Numbered from the stretch's first letter, positions 8,291 through 19,924 are shown. The stretch is 64,000 nucleotides of DNA from Myxococcaceae bacterium (GCA_016793095.1 JAEUJQ010000036.1:1-64000); one strand, 5' to 3'. Notes: a model not told the origin generated them from the letters alone. Numbers and translations are program-made.

Positions 8291-9325
8291 ATGCGCTTGA
8301 TCTCCCTCGTCCTCGTCGTGCTGCTCGCCGCACCCGCCTTCGCGCAGAAAGAAGAGATCTTCGGCAGCGGCAAAGCCGTGGTCTTCCGCGAGGAGACGAT
8401 GGACCGGCGCTTCGCGAAGTCGAAGGTGGCGAAGCTGCTGAAGGAGGGCTCCAACGACGCAGCCTGTGTGCAGCTCCTGGGCGCGCTCTTCGTGGCCCTC
8501 GCCGAGATCGGCCCCACCCTGCACAAGAAGGACGAGAACTTTCTGCTCGATCCGAACCTGCAGAACGCGATTCAGACCCAGGTGACGACACCGCAGTTCC
8601 CCGCGATGGCGTATCTGCTCTCGATGGTCCGCCGGGTGATGATCGACAAGCGGCTGCCCGATGAGTGGCTCGAGACGGCGACGAAGCTGAACACGCAGGT
8701 GAAGATCATCGACCTCGGCAAGCTGAAGATGATGAACGAGGGCCTCAGCCTGGCCGACTCGGCGTTGTTCACGATCCCCCTGCTCAAGAACCGCTACCTC
8801 ACCGAGGTCTTCGGCGCGAACAGCGCGGTCACCACTGACGTCGCTGGCAGCTTCCGCGACACCTACCTCGATCGCGCGGTGGCCTGGGGTGGAGCGACGA
8901 TGATCGACGCGGGCTCCAATGCGCCGAAGAAGAAGAAGGGGAAGGCGTACAACCCGGTCGAGTTCGGCGAGCTGGTCGCGATCCTCGAGTGGCTGCCCCC
9001 GGACCCGCGCAAGACCGAGATCGACTTCTACGGTGATTCGTCGAAGAAGCCGCCCCCGCCGGTGAGGATCATCGCGAAGCTGGCCCCGAAGCAGTTCTAC
9101 GATCTCGAGAAGGCGTTCCGCGGTCAGCGCATGCTGGTGAAGGGGCAGTTCTGGGAGATGAACCGTGACGTGACCCAGGTCGAGGTGCGCGACGCGATCC
9201 TCTTCGAGGACCGTGACTGGTACGGAGCGGTGCTCGCCGACCCGAACGTCATCGCCACCTGCCCTGCCGCCATCAACGAGCTGACCGGCATCGCCCCGCC
9301 CCAGCCTGGCGGCTTCAAGCACTGA
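8291..9325 (+). CDS. secreted protein of unknown function
   Basis: ATG 8291 sits behind GGAGG and opens into a clear signal peptide (MRLISLVLVVLLAAPAFA, residue 18). The mature protein of about 326 residues is hydrophilic, with scattered Lys-rich turns and no membrane segment. I do not recognise a domain. There is a Lys-rich turn (PKKKKGK, about 214-220), and the C-terminal part holds Asp/Glu-rich stretches such as 'RGQRMLVKGQFWEMNRDVTQVEVRD'-like beta strands. A periplasmic location is likely. It follows the MFS gene by 71 bases and may be expressed alone. Confidence 0.75.
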   Translation: MRLISLVLVVLLAAPAFAQKEEIFGSGKAVVFREETMDRRFAKSKVAKLLKEGSNDAACVQLLGALFVALAEIGPTLHKKDENFLLDPNLQNAIQTQVTTPQFPAMAYLLSMVRRVMIDKRLPDEWLETATKLNTQVKIIDLGKLKMMNEGLSLADSALFTIPLLKNRYLTEVFGANSAVTTDVAGSFRDTYLDRAVAWGGATMIDAGSNAPKKKKGKAYNPVEFGELVAILEWLPPDPRKTEIDFYGDSSKKPPPPVRIIAKLAPKQFYDLEKAFRGQRMLVKGQFWEMNRDVTQVEVRDAILFEDRDWYGAVLADPNVIATCPAAINELTGIAPPQPGGFKH

Positions 9326-9465
9326 GGACGCCGTCCCGCCTCATCTTCCTGAGCAGGGCGGGGTCCAGCCCGACGCACGAGTCCTGTCAGAATCCTCACG
9401 CTGCCCGCACAAGACCGTCTTTCCGACGGGTTGGCCGTGGCACGACAGCTGCTCGCTCCTCCGCC

Positions 9466-10296
9466 ATGTCTTCGCGCGTGTCCGACAAGCCGCCCGTCGC
9501 TCCTCCTCAGCGGGCGGAGCCGTCGAAGCCCTTCAAGGCCCTGCTCGACGAAGCTCAGCGGCCGGGGTCGACCCCGCCCGGCCTGCAGCGCAAGTCGCTC
9601 CCCTCCGCCGCCCCCCTCCGAGGCTCGCTGACGGCACGGCCCGCGGTGACAGTGGCGACGACCAGGCCGGCGGTCGGCCGGGTCGGGATCGAGGCCGAAG
9701 CACAACGCCTGGGCGCCGTTCGCGCGCAACACGGGCTCACCATCGAGCGCGCCCTCAGCAGCCGCGCCGAGCACGGCCTCGTGGCCGAACGCGCGGTCGA
9801 GAGCCGCGCCCACCACGCCGTGTCCGTTGAACAAGCGACCGCGACCCGAACCCGGCAGCTCGAGCATGGAGAGACCAGCAGCACGAACCGCGCGGTCGAG
9901 CTGATCGTCAAGGAGCTGGTCGCCGAGTTCGAGACCCGCCCTGGCGGCTCGGCGTCGTCGAAGCTCGCGAACCCGGTGCAGCCGGGCCCTGGAGGGAACG
10001 AGCTCCCCTTCCCTGTCTCACAGCCGGCACCACAGGCGAAGCCAGAGGCGCGCGCCGCGCAGGCTGCCGCCCTGATTGAGCGCATCGACGTCTTCGTGAG
10101 ATCGCAGCGGCCCGCCCTGGCGCTCACCCTCGACAACTCGCTGGGCGCGCGGGTGGAGATCGAGAAGCTGGGCCCCGGCCGCATCGCGCTCAAGCTGGTC
10201 GGCCGGAACGGCCCGCCGTCCGCGGACACGGTGAACCGCATTCGCGACGAGCTGCGAGCGCGTGGACTGCAGGTCGGTGCGCTCTCGGTCGGGTGA
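9466..10296 (+). CDS. hypothetical protein with 14-residue repeats and FliK/SctP-like C-terminus
   Basis: The 276-residue protein has no signal peptide or membrane helix. Residues 1-70 are Pro-rich and probably disordered. Residues 86-127 hold three tandem 14-residue helical repeats (RAQHGLTIERALSS, RAEHGLVAERAVES, RAHHAVSVEQATAT). The last 80 residues (VRSQRPALALTLDNSLGARV, then VEIEKLGPGRIALKLVG) resemble in general style the C-terminal domain of flagellar hook-length and type III needle-length regulators. No secretion gene is nearby, so I do not call it one. It ends 16 bases from the convergent ferredoxin gene. Confidence 0.65.
   Translation: MSSRVSDKPPVAPPQRAEPSKPFKALLDEAQRPGSTPPGLQRKSLPSAAPLRGSLTARPAVTVATTRPAVGRVGIEAEAQRLGAVRAQHGLTIERALSSRAEHGLVAERAVESRAHHAVSVEQATATRTRQLEHGETSSTNRAVELIVKELVAEFETRPGGSASSKLANPVQPGPGGNELPFPVSQPAPQAKPEARAAQAAALIERIDVFVRSQRPALALTLDNSLGARVEIEKLGPGRIALKLVGRNGPPSADTVNRIRDELRARGLQVGALSVG
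9721..9846 (+). repeat. three 42-bp coding repeats
   Basis: Three consecutive 42-base units encode the 14-residue repeats of the protein at 9466-10296. Similarity is clearer in protein (RAxHGLxxERAxxS) than in DNA, which suggests an old duplication kept for a helical structure. Confidence 0.6.
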
Positions 10297-10311
10297 CCTG
10301 CGCGCAGGCCC

Positions 10312-10647
10312 TTACTTGCCGGGCGCCATGTCGAGCATCGCGCGCTTGCCTTCCTTGTCCTTGAACTCCTCGGCCTCGGGCAGCGCTGACTTCTTCTCGG
10401 AGATCTGCGGCCACCTGGTCGAGAGATCGGCGTTGAGCGCCTTGTACTCGGCCCACTTCGCGGGGAGATCGCTCTCGGGGAAGATCGCCTTCGTCGGGCA
10501 GACCGGCTCGCAGGCCCCGCAGTCGATGCACTCGTCAGGGTGAATCACGAGGAAGTTGGCGCCCTCGTAGAAGCAGTTGACGGGACAGACCTCGACACAG
10601 TCGGTGTACTTGCACTTGATGCACGGCTCGGCGACGACGTAGGCCAC
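10312..10647 (-). CDS. fdxA: 7Fe ferredoxin (3Fe-4S/4Fe-4S)
   Basis: The 111-residue protein is a two-cluster ferredoxin of the Azotobacter FdI type, a soluble electron carrier. The cysteine pattern is complete: C9, C12, C17, C21-Pro and C25, then C40-x2-C43-x2-C46-x3-C50-Pro. C9-x7-C17 with C12 in between is the arrangement of a [3Fe-4S] cluster beside a [4Fe-4S] cluster. The C-terminal 60 residues form the extension found in this family. GTG 10647 was chosen because AAGGAG lies just upstream and the product starts '[17 protein letters not shown]', as in relatives. No redox partner is adjacent. Confidence 0.92.
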   Translation of the reverse strand: MAYVVAEPCIKCKYTDCVEVCPVNCFYEGANFLVIHPDECIDCGACEPVCPTKAIFPESDLPAKWAEYKALNADLSTRWPQISEKKSALPEAEEFKDKEGKRAMLDMAPGK

Positions 10648-10824
10648 GGAAGGCTCCTTGTTCGACGGAAGGTTTCGGCGCCGGGGTTCTACCACCCTGC
10701 CCCGCCGAGAAAACCGAAACCCACGCGGCTTGTGTTCGATCAGTTGGGCGACCGCGGCGGCTCGGTTAGTGTGCGCCGGCTTCACGCGCTCCGCCGGCCG
10801 GGCGGACCACCACGGACTCCTCCG

Positions 10825-13452
10825 ATGCTCACGACTCTCGTCGCCTGCCTCACCACCGCGAACGTGTTCACGCCGACGATCTCGTTCGAGGCCAGGCCCT
10901 CGCCTGCTGCGCCTCCGACCCTTCAGCTCGGCGTGCTCTCGGAGCCGCTCTCCGGCGATCTGCCCGCCGCCGCGCGGGCGTGGGCGCTGACGAACCGCGA
11001 GCGCCTCGGGCTGCACCCGGCCTCGACCCTGCGCTTCGACGTCGGCTTCGCGACCCGGTTCGGGGCCAGCCTGCACTACCTGCAGGTGATCGACGGCGTC
11101 GAGGTGTATCAGGCGAAGCTCGTCATCACGCTCGACCCGCAGGCGCGCATCGTCCAGGTCTCCTCGAGCCTGGTGGGTGGGCGGGCGCTCAAGGCCAGAG
11201 ACCCGATGACGCAGGAGCAGGCCCTCCATCTCGCCGGTAAGCAGGTTCCCTGGCCGGCCTTCGAAGCCGACCGGCTGACCCCTCGGGGGGCGGCGAAGCG
11301 GTTCCTCTTCGCGATCGACGACGAGCTTCGCCCTGGCTGGCTCGTCTCGGTCGCCAGCTACGATCCGTCGAAGAACTGGTACGTCGCGGTGGACGGCACG
11401 ACTTCGGAGGTGATCTTCGCGCAGAACCGCGTGCACCACGCCGGCTCCGACGTGAACGTGTACCCGATCTCGCCAGGCGGGCTCGACGCGGGCGTTGGTC
11501 GAACGCCGACCGTGGTCTCCACCCTCACGCGCGCTGACGGCGGCGCCTTCGTGGGCGACAGCTGTGAGCTCGTGCTGCCCGACGGAGGCTTCGTCACGCA
11601 CCCCAACGACGGCGGGGTGCTGTGCGGCGACCAGCTCACCGCCTTCAACTGCTGCGCGAACGAGGGCTGCGTGGCGGACGCTGGTGCGAAGCGCTCGGCC
11701 GGGCCCACGTCGCTCATGGGCTTCGTGATCAACATCGACATTCCCGTGTGCGATCGCGTCAATCAGGCGACGAACCAGCGCGACGCGGGCGACTACCGGT
11801 ACGACCCCGTCGACCCGCCGGCGAACACGATGGTGGTGGACGTGAACGACCCGGCCAACTCCGACACGTTCGCGCAGGTGCACGGCTTCTACCACGTGAA
11901 CCGGATCTACGACTGGGTGCGCGGGCTGTCGGGGCAGGCGTCGTCTCGCTTCACGTCGGCGGACGGTGGCGTCATCGGCCCCTTCAGGATGCGAGATGAA
12001 CGCCGAACGCCGGCGCGGCGGCCAGCGGTGGTGACGAACGTCTTGATCCCGAAGTTGCCCTCGACGCTGGCGGAGGTCATGGCGATCGAAGGCGTGCCCG
12101 CGTGCCTCCCGCCGCCCATCGGGGCTGGCATGGGCACCTGCCGCATCCGAGACTTCGGGCGCTTCGACAACGCGGCCTTCCTGCCCGTGGAGCAGTTCGC
12201 GAGCCTGCCGATCCCCGGGCTCTCGACCGGCGTGGACACGCTGATGATCTTCCAGGGCAACTCCGCAGACGCTGCCTACGACGCGACGGTGCTGTGGCAC
12301 GAGTTCGGGCACGGCGTGGTGTACGCGACGGCGGGCCTCACCTTCGAAGACATCGCCATCGACAACCGCTCGGCGAACAATGAAGGCGGGGCGCTGCACG
12401 AGGGCTTCTCGGACTACCTCGCCGGTGCGTTCGGGAACCTCAGCGCGGTCGGTCCGTACTTCGGCCCCCGCGCCCTCGGCGCGCAGGGCCCGATGGGCGT
12501 GCGCCAGGACGGCTACCTGCGCTCGCTCGCGAACACGCTCAGCTGTCCTGACGTGCTCTGGGGCCAGGTGCATCAGGACAGCCAGCACGTCTCGGCAGCG
12601 CTGTGGGCGGGGCGGCTGGCCAACCTGGGGACCGACAACGGCGCGACCTACGACGCGGCCTTCTACGCGATGCTCGTCTCCATCGCCCCCAGCGCCGACT
12701 TCGCCCAGGTCGCGCAGGTGATGGCGGCGCGCGTCTCGACGGCCTTCGGTCCTGCCGCGGGCACGGCGCTGACGACGATCTTCCAGCAGCGGGGCGTCAT
12801 CGGCTGCTCGAAGGTGCTCGACGTGACGGGCGGCGCGGCGCCGCGGCGGATGTTCGCCATCCCCACCGCGCCTGCCCTGCGGAACGCGAACGTGCCCGGC
12901 CCCTTCCAGTTCAAGCTGCGGGTGCCCGCCGGCGCCCAGGCCATCCTCCTGCGAGGGGAGCAGGGCGGTGGTGGCGGCTTCGGCGGCAACACGCCTGCCA
13001 TCGGCGTGGTGACGAAGTCGACGCCCATCACGTTCACCCGCGCCGGCGCGCAGGTGACGAACGATGGAACGCTCGCTGGCTCGGTCCAGGCGGCCAACGG
13101 CCAGCTCAACGGGCGGGTCGAGGTGCGCGTTCCCTGCGGGGCGAACGAAGAGCTCTACGTCGCCCTCACCGCGCGCGGCGGCGCCACCCTGAACAACCTG
13201 GAGGTAACCGCCGAGCCCCTGGTGAACTGCATGTTCCCGGTGGACGCGGGCATGCCGATGCCCGACGCCGGGACGGACGCGGGCGTCGAGGTGGACGCAG
13301 GCGTGCCGGGCGAGGAGACGAAGCGCTTCCCGGCTGGAGGCGTCATCGCCCAGCCTGCGGCGCAGACGGGGTGCGGGTGCACTTCGCTCGACGGCTCGGC
13401 AGCGCTCGCGGTCCTCGCCCTCCTGGGGCTGGTTCGCCGACGCCGGTCCTGA
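10825..13452 (+). CDS. M36 (fungalysin)-type metalloprotease with MYXO-CTERM tail
   Basis: The 875-residue secreted protease begins at ATG 10825 with a signal-like start. An FTP-like propeptide (about 50-130, '[20 protein letters not shown]') is followed by a catalytic domain with HEFGH (492-496) and a third zinc ligand in 'HEGFSDYL' (Glu526), as in M36/M4 gluzincins. A C-terminal beta domain follows, then a DAG linker (about 805-825). The tail 'TGCGC' plus a hydrophobic helix plus RRRRS is a MYXO-CTERM sorting signal, which in myxobacteria targets proteins to surface anchoring by myxosortase. It is divergent from the ferredoxin gene. The substrate is unknown. Confidence 0.88.
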   Translation: MLTTLVACLTTANVFTPTISFEARPSPAAPPTLQLGVLSEPLSGDLPAAARAWALTNRERLGLHPASTLRFDVGFATRFGASLHYLQVIDGVEVYQAKLVITLDPQARIVQVSSSLVGGRALKARDPMTQEQALHLAGKQVPWPAFEADRLTPRGAAKRFLFAIDDELRPGWLVSVASYDPSKNWYVAVDGTTSEVIFAQNRVHHAGSDVNVYPISPGGLDAGVGRTPTVVSTLTRADGGAFVGDSCELVLPDGGFVTHPNDGGVLCGDQLTAFNCCANEGCVADAGAKRSAGPTSLMGFVINIDIPVCDRVNQATNQRDAGDYRYDPVDPPANTMVVDVNDPANSDTFAQVHGFYHVNRIYDWVRGLSGQASSRFTSADGGVIGPFRMRDERRTPARRPAVVTNVLIPKLPSTLAEVMAIEGVPACLPPPIGAGMGTCRIRDFGRFDNAAFLPVEQFASLPIPGLSTGVDTLMIFQGNSADAAYDATVLWHEFGHGVVYATAGLTFEDIAIDNRSANNEGGALHEGFSDYLAGAFGNLSAVGPYFGPRALGAQGPMGVRQDGYLRSLANTLSCPDVLWGQVHQDSQHVSAALWAGRLANLGTDNGATYDAAFYAMLVSIAPSADFAQVAQVMAARVSTAFGPAAGTALTTIFQQRGVIGCSKVLDVTGGAAPRRMFAIPTAPALRNANVPGPFQFKLRVPAGAQAILLRGEQGGGGGFGGNTPAIGVVTKSTPITFTRAGAQVTNDGTLAGSVQAANGQLNGRVEVRVPCGANEELYVALTARGGATLNNLEVTAEPLVNCMFPVDAGMPMPDAGTDAGVEVDAGVPGEETKRFPAGGVIAQPAAQTGCGCTSLDGSAALAVLALLGLVRRRRS

Positions 13453-13470
13453 GCCGCTCGCCGGCGGCTC
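13451..13470. terminator. possible stem-loop terminator
   Basis: GAGCCGC and GCGGCTC pair across a six-base loop, beginning inside the stop codon of the M36 protease gene. There is no T-tract, so intrinsic termination is unproven. Confidence 0.25.
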
Positions 13471-13589
13471 CGGTCGCGTTGGCTCACTCGCATGTCTCCC
13501 ACGTGGCCCGCAAGGTGACTGGGCCGTCTCACGCCAGGTGCGCTCGGAGCTGGCTGGTGCCGGCCGCCTCGAGTCCGGTCTCGAGGTCG

Positions 13590-14723
13590 TCAGTCGAACG
13601 TGCTGAGGCCGCCGTCGGCAGCCTCCGTCACGCGCCCGCCCCTGCCGGCAGCCGTCGAAGGCTCGCCCGCATCCGGCACGGAGGCGCGCGGCGCTTTCGG
13701 ATCGGACCGCGCGCGTCGGCCCTTGTCCACCAGCTCGAACGCCTTGATGGCGGCCTCGTCGGCGGGCGTTCGCAGATCCTGCTTGAGGGCGAGCGATTGG
13801 TGCTCGCTGACCAGGTTCCACAGGCCCTTCTCCTCGGCGAAGACCCACAGCACGCGAAACGGCGGCAGCACCTGCTGCTTCTTGCCGGTGCCGATGCGCA
13901 TCACGATGTTGGCCGCGACCCAGCCTGAGCCGCGCTCCGGCGCCAGGCGTGATCGCAACGGGCCCTCGGTCTTGAACGAGAACCCAGCCTTCTTGATCGC
14001 CGCGAGCTGCGGCCGCACGAGATCCTTGAAGCTCTTGCCGCCCTCGAACAGCTCGGTGCTGGTGCCGATGATGACGTACTCGGCGCGATCGCTCGAGCGC
14101 TCGACCTTCACCGCCATGTCGTCGAGGAGCCGCCGGGCCAGGCCGACCAGCTCGTCGCTGTCCTTCCCGCGCTCGGCGAGCACGTCGGCAGGAGGCAGGT
14201 ACTTCCTCGCGGCGTCAGGCGCGAACACCTTCTCGTCGGGCACGCCGAGGCTCACGTGCACGGCGTCGAGCTGCCACGCCCCGTCCTGCTTCACCGCGTG
14301 CCCCGTCACCCGCGCGAGCCACGTCGTCGTCTTCCCCTTCCGCTCGTACTCCACGCGCGGCAGGTCCCAGAACCAGGCTGACTGCTCCCCCTGCGCGAGC
14401 CCGACGTCGATGCGCCCGGAGCGGATGCGCAGCACCTCACTCTCGAGGCTGATGGAGAGCAGCTCCTGACGCACGAAGTTGATCGCCGGGTCGCGCCCCG
14501 AGAAGGTGTCACTCGGCCCGAGCCCGAAGGCCATCACGTCTGGCGCCACCTTCGGCTTGAGCGGATCGGGATCGCCCGTCTCGAGCGTCGAGTAGGCGAA
14601 CTTCACGAGCTCGCGGACCTCGACCATCGGGTCTGGCGGTGGCGGCGGCGGCGCGGGCTTCGGCGGAGGCGGCTTCGGGCAGCCGAGGGCCAGCAGCAGC
14701 AGGAGCAGCCATTGACGCGTCAT
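13590..14723 (-). CDS. lipoprotein with NTF2-like (SnoaL) domains
   Basis: The 377-residue protein starts [15 protein letters not shown], a lipoprotein signal with Cys15, followed by a Pro-rich linker. Residues about 40-190 read like an NTF2-like fold ('[20 protein letters not shown]', '[27 protein letters not shown]'), and a second similar unit may follow at 195-320. NTF2-like domains bind small ligands or serve as stress/regulatory modules; no catalytic residues can be claimed. The C-terminus is Ala/Gly/Asp-rich. It converges with the M36 protease and diverges from the amidase gene across a 312-base region. ATG 14723 was preferred because it gives a lipobox immediately. Confidence 0.75.
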   Translation of the reverse strand: MTRQWLLLLLLALGCPKPPPPKPAPPPPPPDPMVEVRELVKFAYSTLETGDPDPLKPKVAPDVMAFGLGPSDTFSGRDPAINFVRQELLSISLESEVLRIRSGRIDVGLAQGEQSAWFWDLPRVEYERKGKTTTWLARVTGHAVKQDGAWQLDAVHVSLGVPDEKVFAPDAARKYLPPADVLAERGKDSDELVGLARRLLDDMAVKVERSSDRAEYVIIGTSTELFEGGKSFKDLVRPQLAAIKKAGFSFKTEGPLRSRLAPERGSGWVAANIVMRIGTGKKQQVLPPFRVLWVFAEEKGLWNLVSEHQSLALKQDLRTPADEAAIKAFELVDKGRRARSDPKAPRASVPDAGEPSTAAGRGGRVTEAADGGLSTFD

Positions 14724-14753
14724 CGCGACGACAGAGTGTCGCACCCGCGTGAC

Positions 14754-14776
14754 GGTTTCTCGCATGAAGTGAAACC
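14754..14776. promoter_or_regulatory. inverted repeat GGTTTC-N11-GAAACC
   Basis: Six-base arms lie 31 bases upstream of the NTF2-lipoprotein start. It overlaps a second, nested inverted repeat (GCATGA-N12-TCATGC, 14762-14785). A dimeric repressor site is a possible role; the binding protein is not in the window as far as I can tell. Confidence 0.35.
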
Positions 14777-14857
14777 CTGTCATGCGCCCTGACAGCAGGC
14801 GCACACCAGCGCTGATCATCGCCATGAACACCTGGTGTCGATCATTCGGACGGGGGC

Positions 14858-14879
14858 GGTGAAACGCGCGCGCTTCACC
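14858..14879. promoter_or_regulatory. inverted repeat GGTGAA-N10-TTCACC
   Basis: Six-base arms with a GC-alternating centre lie in the middle of the region between the NTF2-like lipoprotein and amidase genes. The arms share GTGAA with the repeats on either side. Confidence 0.35.
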
Positions 14880-14993
14880 ACCCATCAACCCCGGTTGCCC
14901 GCGAGCAGTGACGGCCGGTTCAGTGGGCCCTGCACTCGCAGCGGGGGTGGTCCGACGGTGGCCCGTATCCTGCCCTATCCCATTGAGAACACA

Positions 14994-15013
14994 GTGAAAC
15001 CTGCGGGTTTCAC
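14994..15013. promoter_or_regulatory. inverted repeat GTGAAACC-N4-GGTTTCAC
   Basis: A perfect eight-base inverted repeat ends 22 bases before the amidase start codon. It is the strongest of the three sites, and its arms match the GTGAAAC core of the others. It could be an operator, or form a hairpin in the mRNA leader. Confidence 0.45.
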
Positions 15014-15035
15014 CCACGACACGAAGGGGATGACC

Positions 15036-16693
<1,658 letters not shown>

Positions 16694-16697
<4 letters not shown>

Positions 16698-17821
16698 AGC
16701 TGGCGTCGCTCGCGGTCCTCGGCCTCGCGCTCCTGGCGTGCCCGGAGCGCTCCAAAGGGGAGGTCAGGGACGCGGGGCTCGACGCAGGCAGTGCGCTGCC
16801 GGTGAGTGGTGGGCCGGCGCCGGCAGCGCCGCCGAGGTTCTCGGAGCCGCACGGCCGCGCCGGCCTCTGGGACGAGGTGCGGGACGCGGGCTGGTCGCTG
16901 CTCTTCTCGTCCGAGCGCGCCGGCTCGCCTCAGCTCCACCAGCTCCATCGCGGCTGGGAGCACGCGCTGACCGAGGGGCCCGCGCATCACCTGCAGGACG
17001 TGGCGTGGCGCCAGCGAGCGGCGCTGGTCACCCGCGTCGATGAGCCCACGGAGCAGCTGCTCGCGGTGAGCCTGGTCGACGGAGGCGTGCGTGAGGTGTC
17101 GCCGCCGATGGAGAAGGCGCATGCGGCGGTGCTCTCGGCTGACGAGCGGCTCGTGGTGTTCGAGGCGTCGCTCACGCACGCGGCCTCCATCGCGGTCGCG
17201 CCGTTCGATGGCGCTGGCCCGCTCGGCGCCCTCGGAGAGCTGGGTGACACCGGCTCCTTCCAGCCGGCGCTCACGCCGGACGGCCGGGTGCTCTTCACCA
17301 ACTCGTCCTCGGGCGATCCCGAGCTGTACGTGCAGCCGCTCGACGGCGGCGCGGTGACGAGGCTCACGGCCTTCCACCTGGAGGACTTCGGCGGTGTGCC
17401 AGCGCCGGACGGCCAGCGCTTCGCCTTCGTGTCGAACCGCGAAGGCAATGATCGCGTCTTCGTGCAGCGGCTGGACGGGCGTGGAGTCTTCCGGCTGATG
17501 AACGAGCCGCGCGGCCCCGAGGACGTGGAGTCGGATCCGGTCTGGATGCCGGACGGCGCCTCGCTGCTCGTCACGGTGCGCTCGAAGGGCGTCGCCCGTA
17601 TCGCGCGGGTCGACGTCGCGACGCGGAAGACGCTGTGGCGGACGGCTGGGCCCGGGAACGACCAGCTGCCGCGCCCCAGCCCCGATGGGCGCTTCATCGC
17701 GTTCGTCTCGGACCGCTCGGGCAACGCCGACATCTGGCTGGTGCGCGCGACCGGGAAGGACGCAATGGCCGTGACGAGCCATGAGGCTGCCGAGTACTCC
17801 CCGCGCTGGGGTCCGCAGTGA
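16694..17821 (+). CDS. TolB-like beta-propeller lipoprotein
   Basis: Its GTG start (16694) overlaps the amidase stop in a GTGA, so the two are translationally coupled. The 375-residue product has a lipoprotein signal (Cys15, 'GLALLACPERS') and a DAG linker. Five to six WD40-like/PD40 blades follow, seen as repeated 'SPDGRFIAFVSDRSGNADIW'-type motifs (for example 'PAPDGQRFAFVSNREGNDRV' around 235-255). TolB-type propellers serve as binding platforms in the periplasm. Being coupled to a peptidoglycan amidase suggests it binds or regulates that enzyme, which is inference. Confidence 0.85.
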
Positions 17822-18083
17822 GGAGCAGGGCGAGGCGCCACCCGAGGTGGCGTTCGTGCAGCGCGGCACGGTGGCGCTGACCGCGATCGACGCCGAGGTG
17901 GTTCAACAGCGGCAGGCCCGACGCCTTGAACGTCGCGAGCGGGTCGCCTTCGCGAACGAGCGCGCGGGGCGCGAGGGGTCCGAGATGTGGGGCTGCTGCG
18001 AAGTGAAGGGGCGGAAGAGCCGGGCCGCCGCTCGTGGCGACTGCAGGGACGCGAGCCCTGGCTGCTGCCGCTGCTGGCCCGCC

Positions 18084-18890
18084 TCATCGCTGCGCTGAGA
18101 GCGCAGGCGACGGGGGCGCGCGCTCGGGCGCTGGCACCGGGCCCAGGAACTCGAGCGGATCGACCGGCTTGCCGTCGCGGCGCACCTCGAAGTGCAGGTG
18201 CGGCCCGCTGGTCTTCCCGGAGTCGCCGACCGTCGCCACCACCTGCCCGTCGCGCACCTTCTGGCCCGTCTTCACCCGCACGTCGCGGTTGTGGGCGTAG
18301 AGGGTGATGAGCCCGTCCTGGTGCTCGATGATGACGATGAGGCCGTACCCCTGCTGCTCACCGGCGTACAGCGTCACCCCCGGCGCGGCGGTCTTCACCG
18401 GAGAGCCTGCGGGCGCGGCGAGATCGATGCCATCGTGGGGCTCGCGTCCCTTGCGACCGAAGCGTGCGTAGAGGACTCCACGCAGCGGCCACGCGAGCGG
18501 GCCGTTCGCCTTCCCGACCTTCACCGCCTTCGCGGGGCGCTTCTCGAGCGGCGGGGCGGGTCGCGAGGGAGGCGTGGGCTCTGGTGAGTCCGCGTCCACG
18601 ACCTTCACGACGGGTCGGGTCGCCCCCGGAACGCGAAGGGACTCTCCGACCTTGAGCTCGCGCGGATCGTCGATGCCGTTTGCCTGCATCAACGCGTCGA
18701 CCGTGAGGCCGTAGGTCTTCGCGATGCGGTACAGCGTCTGGCCCTTCTCGACGTGGTGCCGCACCTCGTCGCTGGTGACGAGGTCCGGCTCCCGATGCGC
18801 CGCGGGGCGGAGCTGGCTGCCGGCCGACGTCGTCACGCAGGCGCTCGCGAGCACCGACACCACGCCGATGAGGACCACCCTCGAGGCCAT
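18084..18890 (-). CDS. LysM-M23 peptidoglycan metallopeptidase lipoprotein (NlpD-like)
   Basis: The 268-residue protein has a lipobox at Cys18 (LASAC), a LysM peptidoglycan-binding motif (45-88), a Pro/Lys-rich linker, and an M23 domain (130-250). All M23 residues are present: His152 and Asp156 (PHDGID), His200 (LYAH), and His231/His233 (HLHFE). It should therefore be an active endopeptidase, unlike E. coli NlpD or EnvC, which lack these and only activate amidases. ATG 18890 is favoured because it gives the signal peptide directly. The 262 bases between it and the convergent propeller gene hold no credible gene. Confidence 0.9.
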   Translation of the reverse strand: MASRVVLIGVVSVLASACVTTSAGSQLRPAAHREPDLVTSDEVRHHVEKGQTLYRIAKTYGLTVDALMQANGIDDPRELKVGESLRVPGATRPVVKVVDADSPEPTPPSRPAPPLEKRPAKAVKVGKANGPLAWPLRGVLYARFGRKGREPHDGIDLAAPAGSPVKTAAPGVTLYAGEQQGYGLIVIIEHQDGLITLYAHNRDVRVKTGQKVRDGQVVATVGDSGKTSGPHLHFEVRRDGKPVDPLEFLGPVPAPERAPPSPALSAQR

Positions 18891-19156
18891 TCCAGTGCAC
18901 GAGTGTGCGACAGGCCGCGACAGGGGCCAGTTTTCCACCAGGGCGCGGCGGCGGGCGACGAGTCGAGCGGGCCCTCACCGCCACGAGGCATCCTCGCCGC
19001 GCTCGTCGCGTCGCGCCGGCGCTCCGCGGAACCGGAAGTCGATGGTGGCCTGTCCCGGCCTGCTCCTTCCAGTCGTCTTCGGCTACCTCGAGGCGGGGCG
19101 GGGGCGACGCGACAGGCGCGCGTTCCTCGTCGCCGGCGCGTGCCGGGGTTGGCCGG

Positions 19157-19924
19157 TCAACGGGCCGCCGAGGCGCGCACCGACTCCTCCCCGGGGCGGG
19201 CCGCGACGAGCCGACGCATGCGCAGGAGCACCTGATCGGACAGCCGCTTCATCCCCTCCTTCACGAGCGCGCGGTGCTGCAGCTCCGATGCGCGCCCGAC
19301 CCCGGCCGGCGTGGACACGGCCTCAGCGCGCACCCGCTCATTCACGGTGAAGAGGATGGTGCCAGTCTTCGTGTCGAACAGGGTCGCCTCGAGGACTCCC
19401 GCCGACTCCACCGTCGTGCCCGGCACGAAGAGGGCGGCGATGAGCGTGAGGTACGAGAGCGCCGCGAGGTTCGGCCGCGCGGCGTCGATGAAGCGGTGGC
19501 GGTACAGCAACAGGTACTCGGTGCGATAACGCGCCGCGAGCTCTCGCAGCCCCGGCACGCCGCGCTCGGTCGGCCACTCGCTCGAGACCTCGGTCGCGAG
19601 CTCGACCAGGCCCGACCCCTCGAGCGCCTCGACGAGCACCGCTGGGGCCGCTTCGACGGGCACCTCCTCGTCCACCTCATAGCGGACGGCGACGGGCAGC
19701 ACGCCGACGCGCGCGTGCTCCTCGAGGAAGACGGGCGAGGCGAGGATCTCCCTGAGCTCAGCCTCTCCGATCGCGCTGCGATCGCGCGCGAAGTGGTTCT
19801 CGACGAGGGCCTTCGGCGCGGAGGACGCCGAGTCGAAGCTGAGGGGCTGGAGCGCGACCTCGGCCTTCATCGCCGCGCAGCCCGAGGTGGTGAGGACCAA
19901 TGAAACGAGGACGTGACGGACCAT
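19157..19924 (-). CDS. lipoprotein of unknown function
   Basis: The 255-residue product starts at ATG 19924 behind a strong AAGGAGG. It has a lipoprotein signal (MVRHVLVSLVLTTSGC, Cys16). The mature part has alternating alpha/beta character with 'YRTEYLLLYRHRFID' and a hydrophobic stretch 'ALSYLTLIAALFVPGTTVES' (about 160-180) followed by 'EATLFDTKTGTILFTVNER'. This is the style of periplasmic CsgG/LpoB-like lipoproteins, but I cannot assign a family. It is divergent from the coiled-coil gene with 88 bases between starts. Confidence 0.75.
   Translation of the reverse strand: MVRHVLVSLVLTTSGCAAMKAEVALQPLSFDSASSAPKALVENHFARDRSAIGEAELREILASPVFLEEHARVGVLPVAVRYEVDEEVPVEAAPAVLVEALEGSGLVELATEVSSEWPTERGVPGLRELAARYRTEYLLLYRHRFIDAARPNLAALSYLTLIAALFVPGTTVESAGVLEATLFDTKTGTILFTVNERVRAEAVSTPAGVGRASELQHRALVKEGMKRLSDQVLLRMRRLVAARPGEESVRASAAR

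Larger units (their letters stand above)
14724..15035. other. divergent intergenic region with three inverted repeats
   Basis: These 312 bases separate the NTF2-like lipoprotein (minus) from the amidase (plus). I see no credible gene. Three inverted repeats share the core GGTTTC/GTGAAAC and are listed separately. The region is therefore likely regulatory for one or both genes. Confidence 0.5.

Noticed and set aside
9466-10296. Type III secretion or flagellar length-control gene
   Set aside because: Similarity is stylistic and no other secretion gene is near; listed as hypothetical.
10312-13848. Very long antisense frame (1178 codons) over the M36 protease and the ferredoxin
   Set aside because: It is Arg/His/Gly-rich shadow sequence. 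Only its last 111 codons are real (the ferredoxin).
17781-18098. Small plus-strand frame in the 262-base gap after the propeller gene
   Set aside because: It overlaps the propeller gene at one end and the M23 gene at the other. The sequence has no domain and is Arg/Cys-rich at the end.
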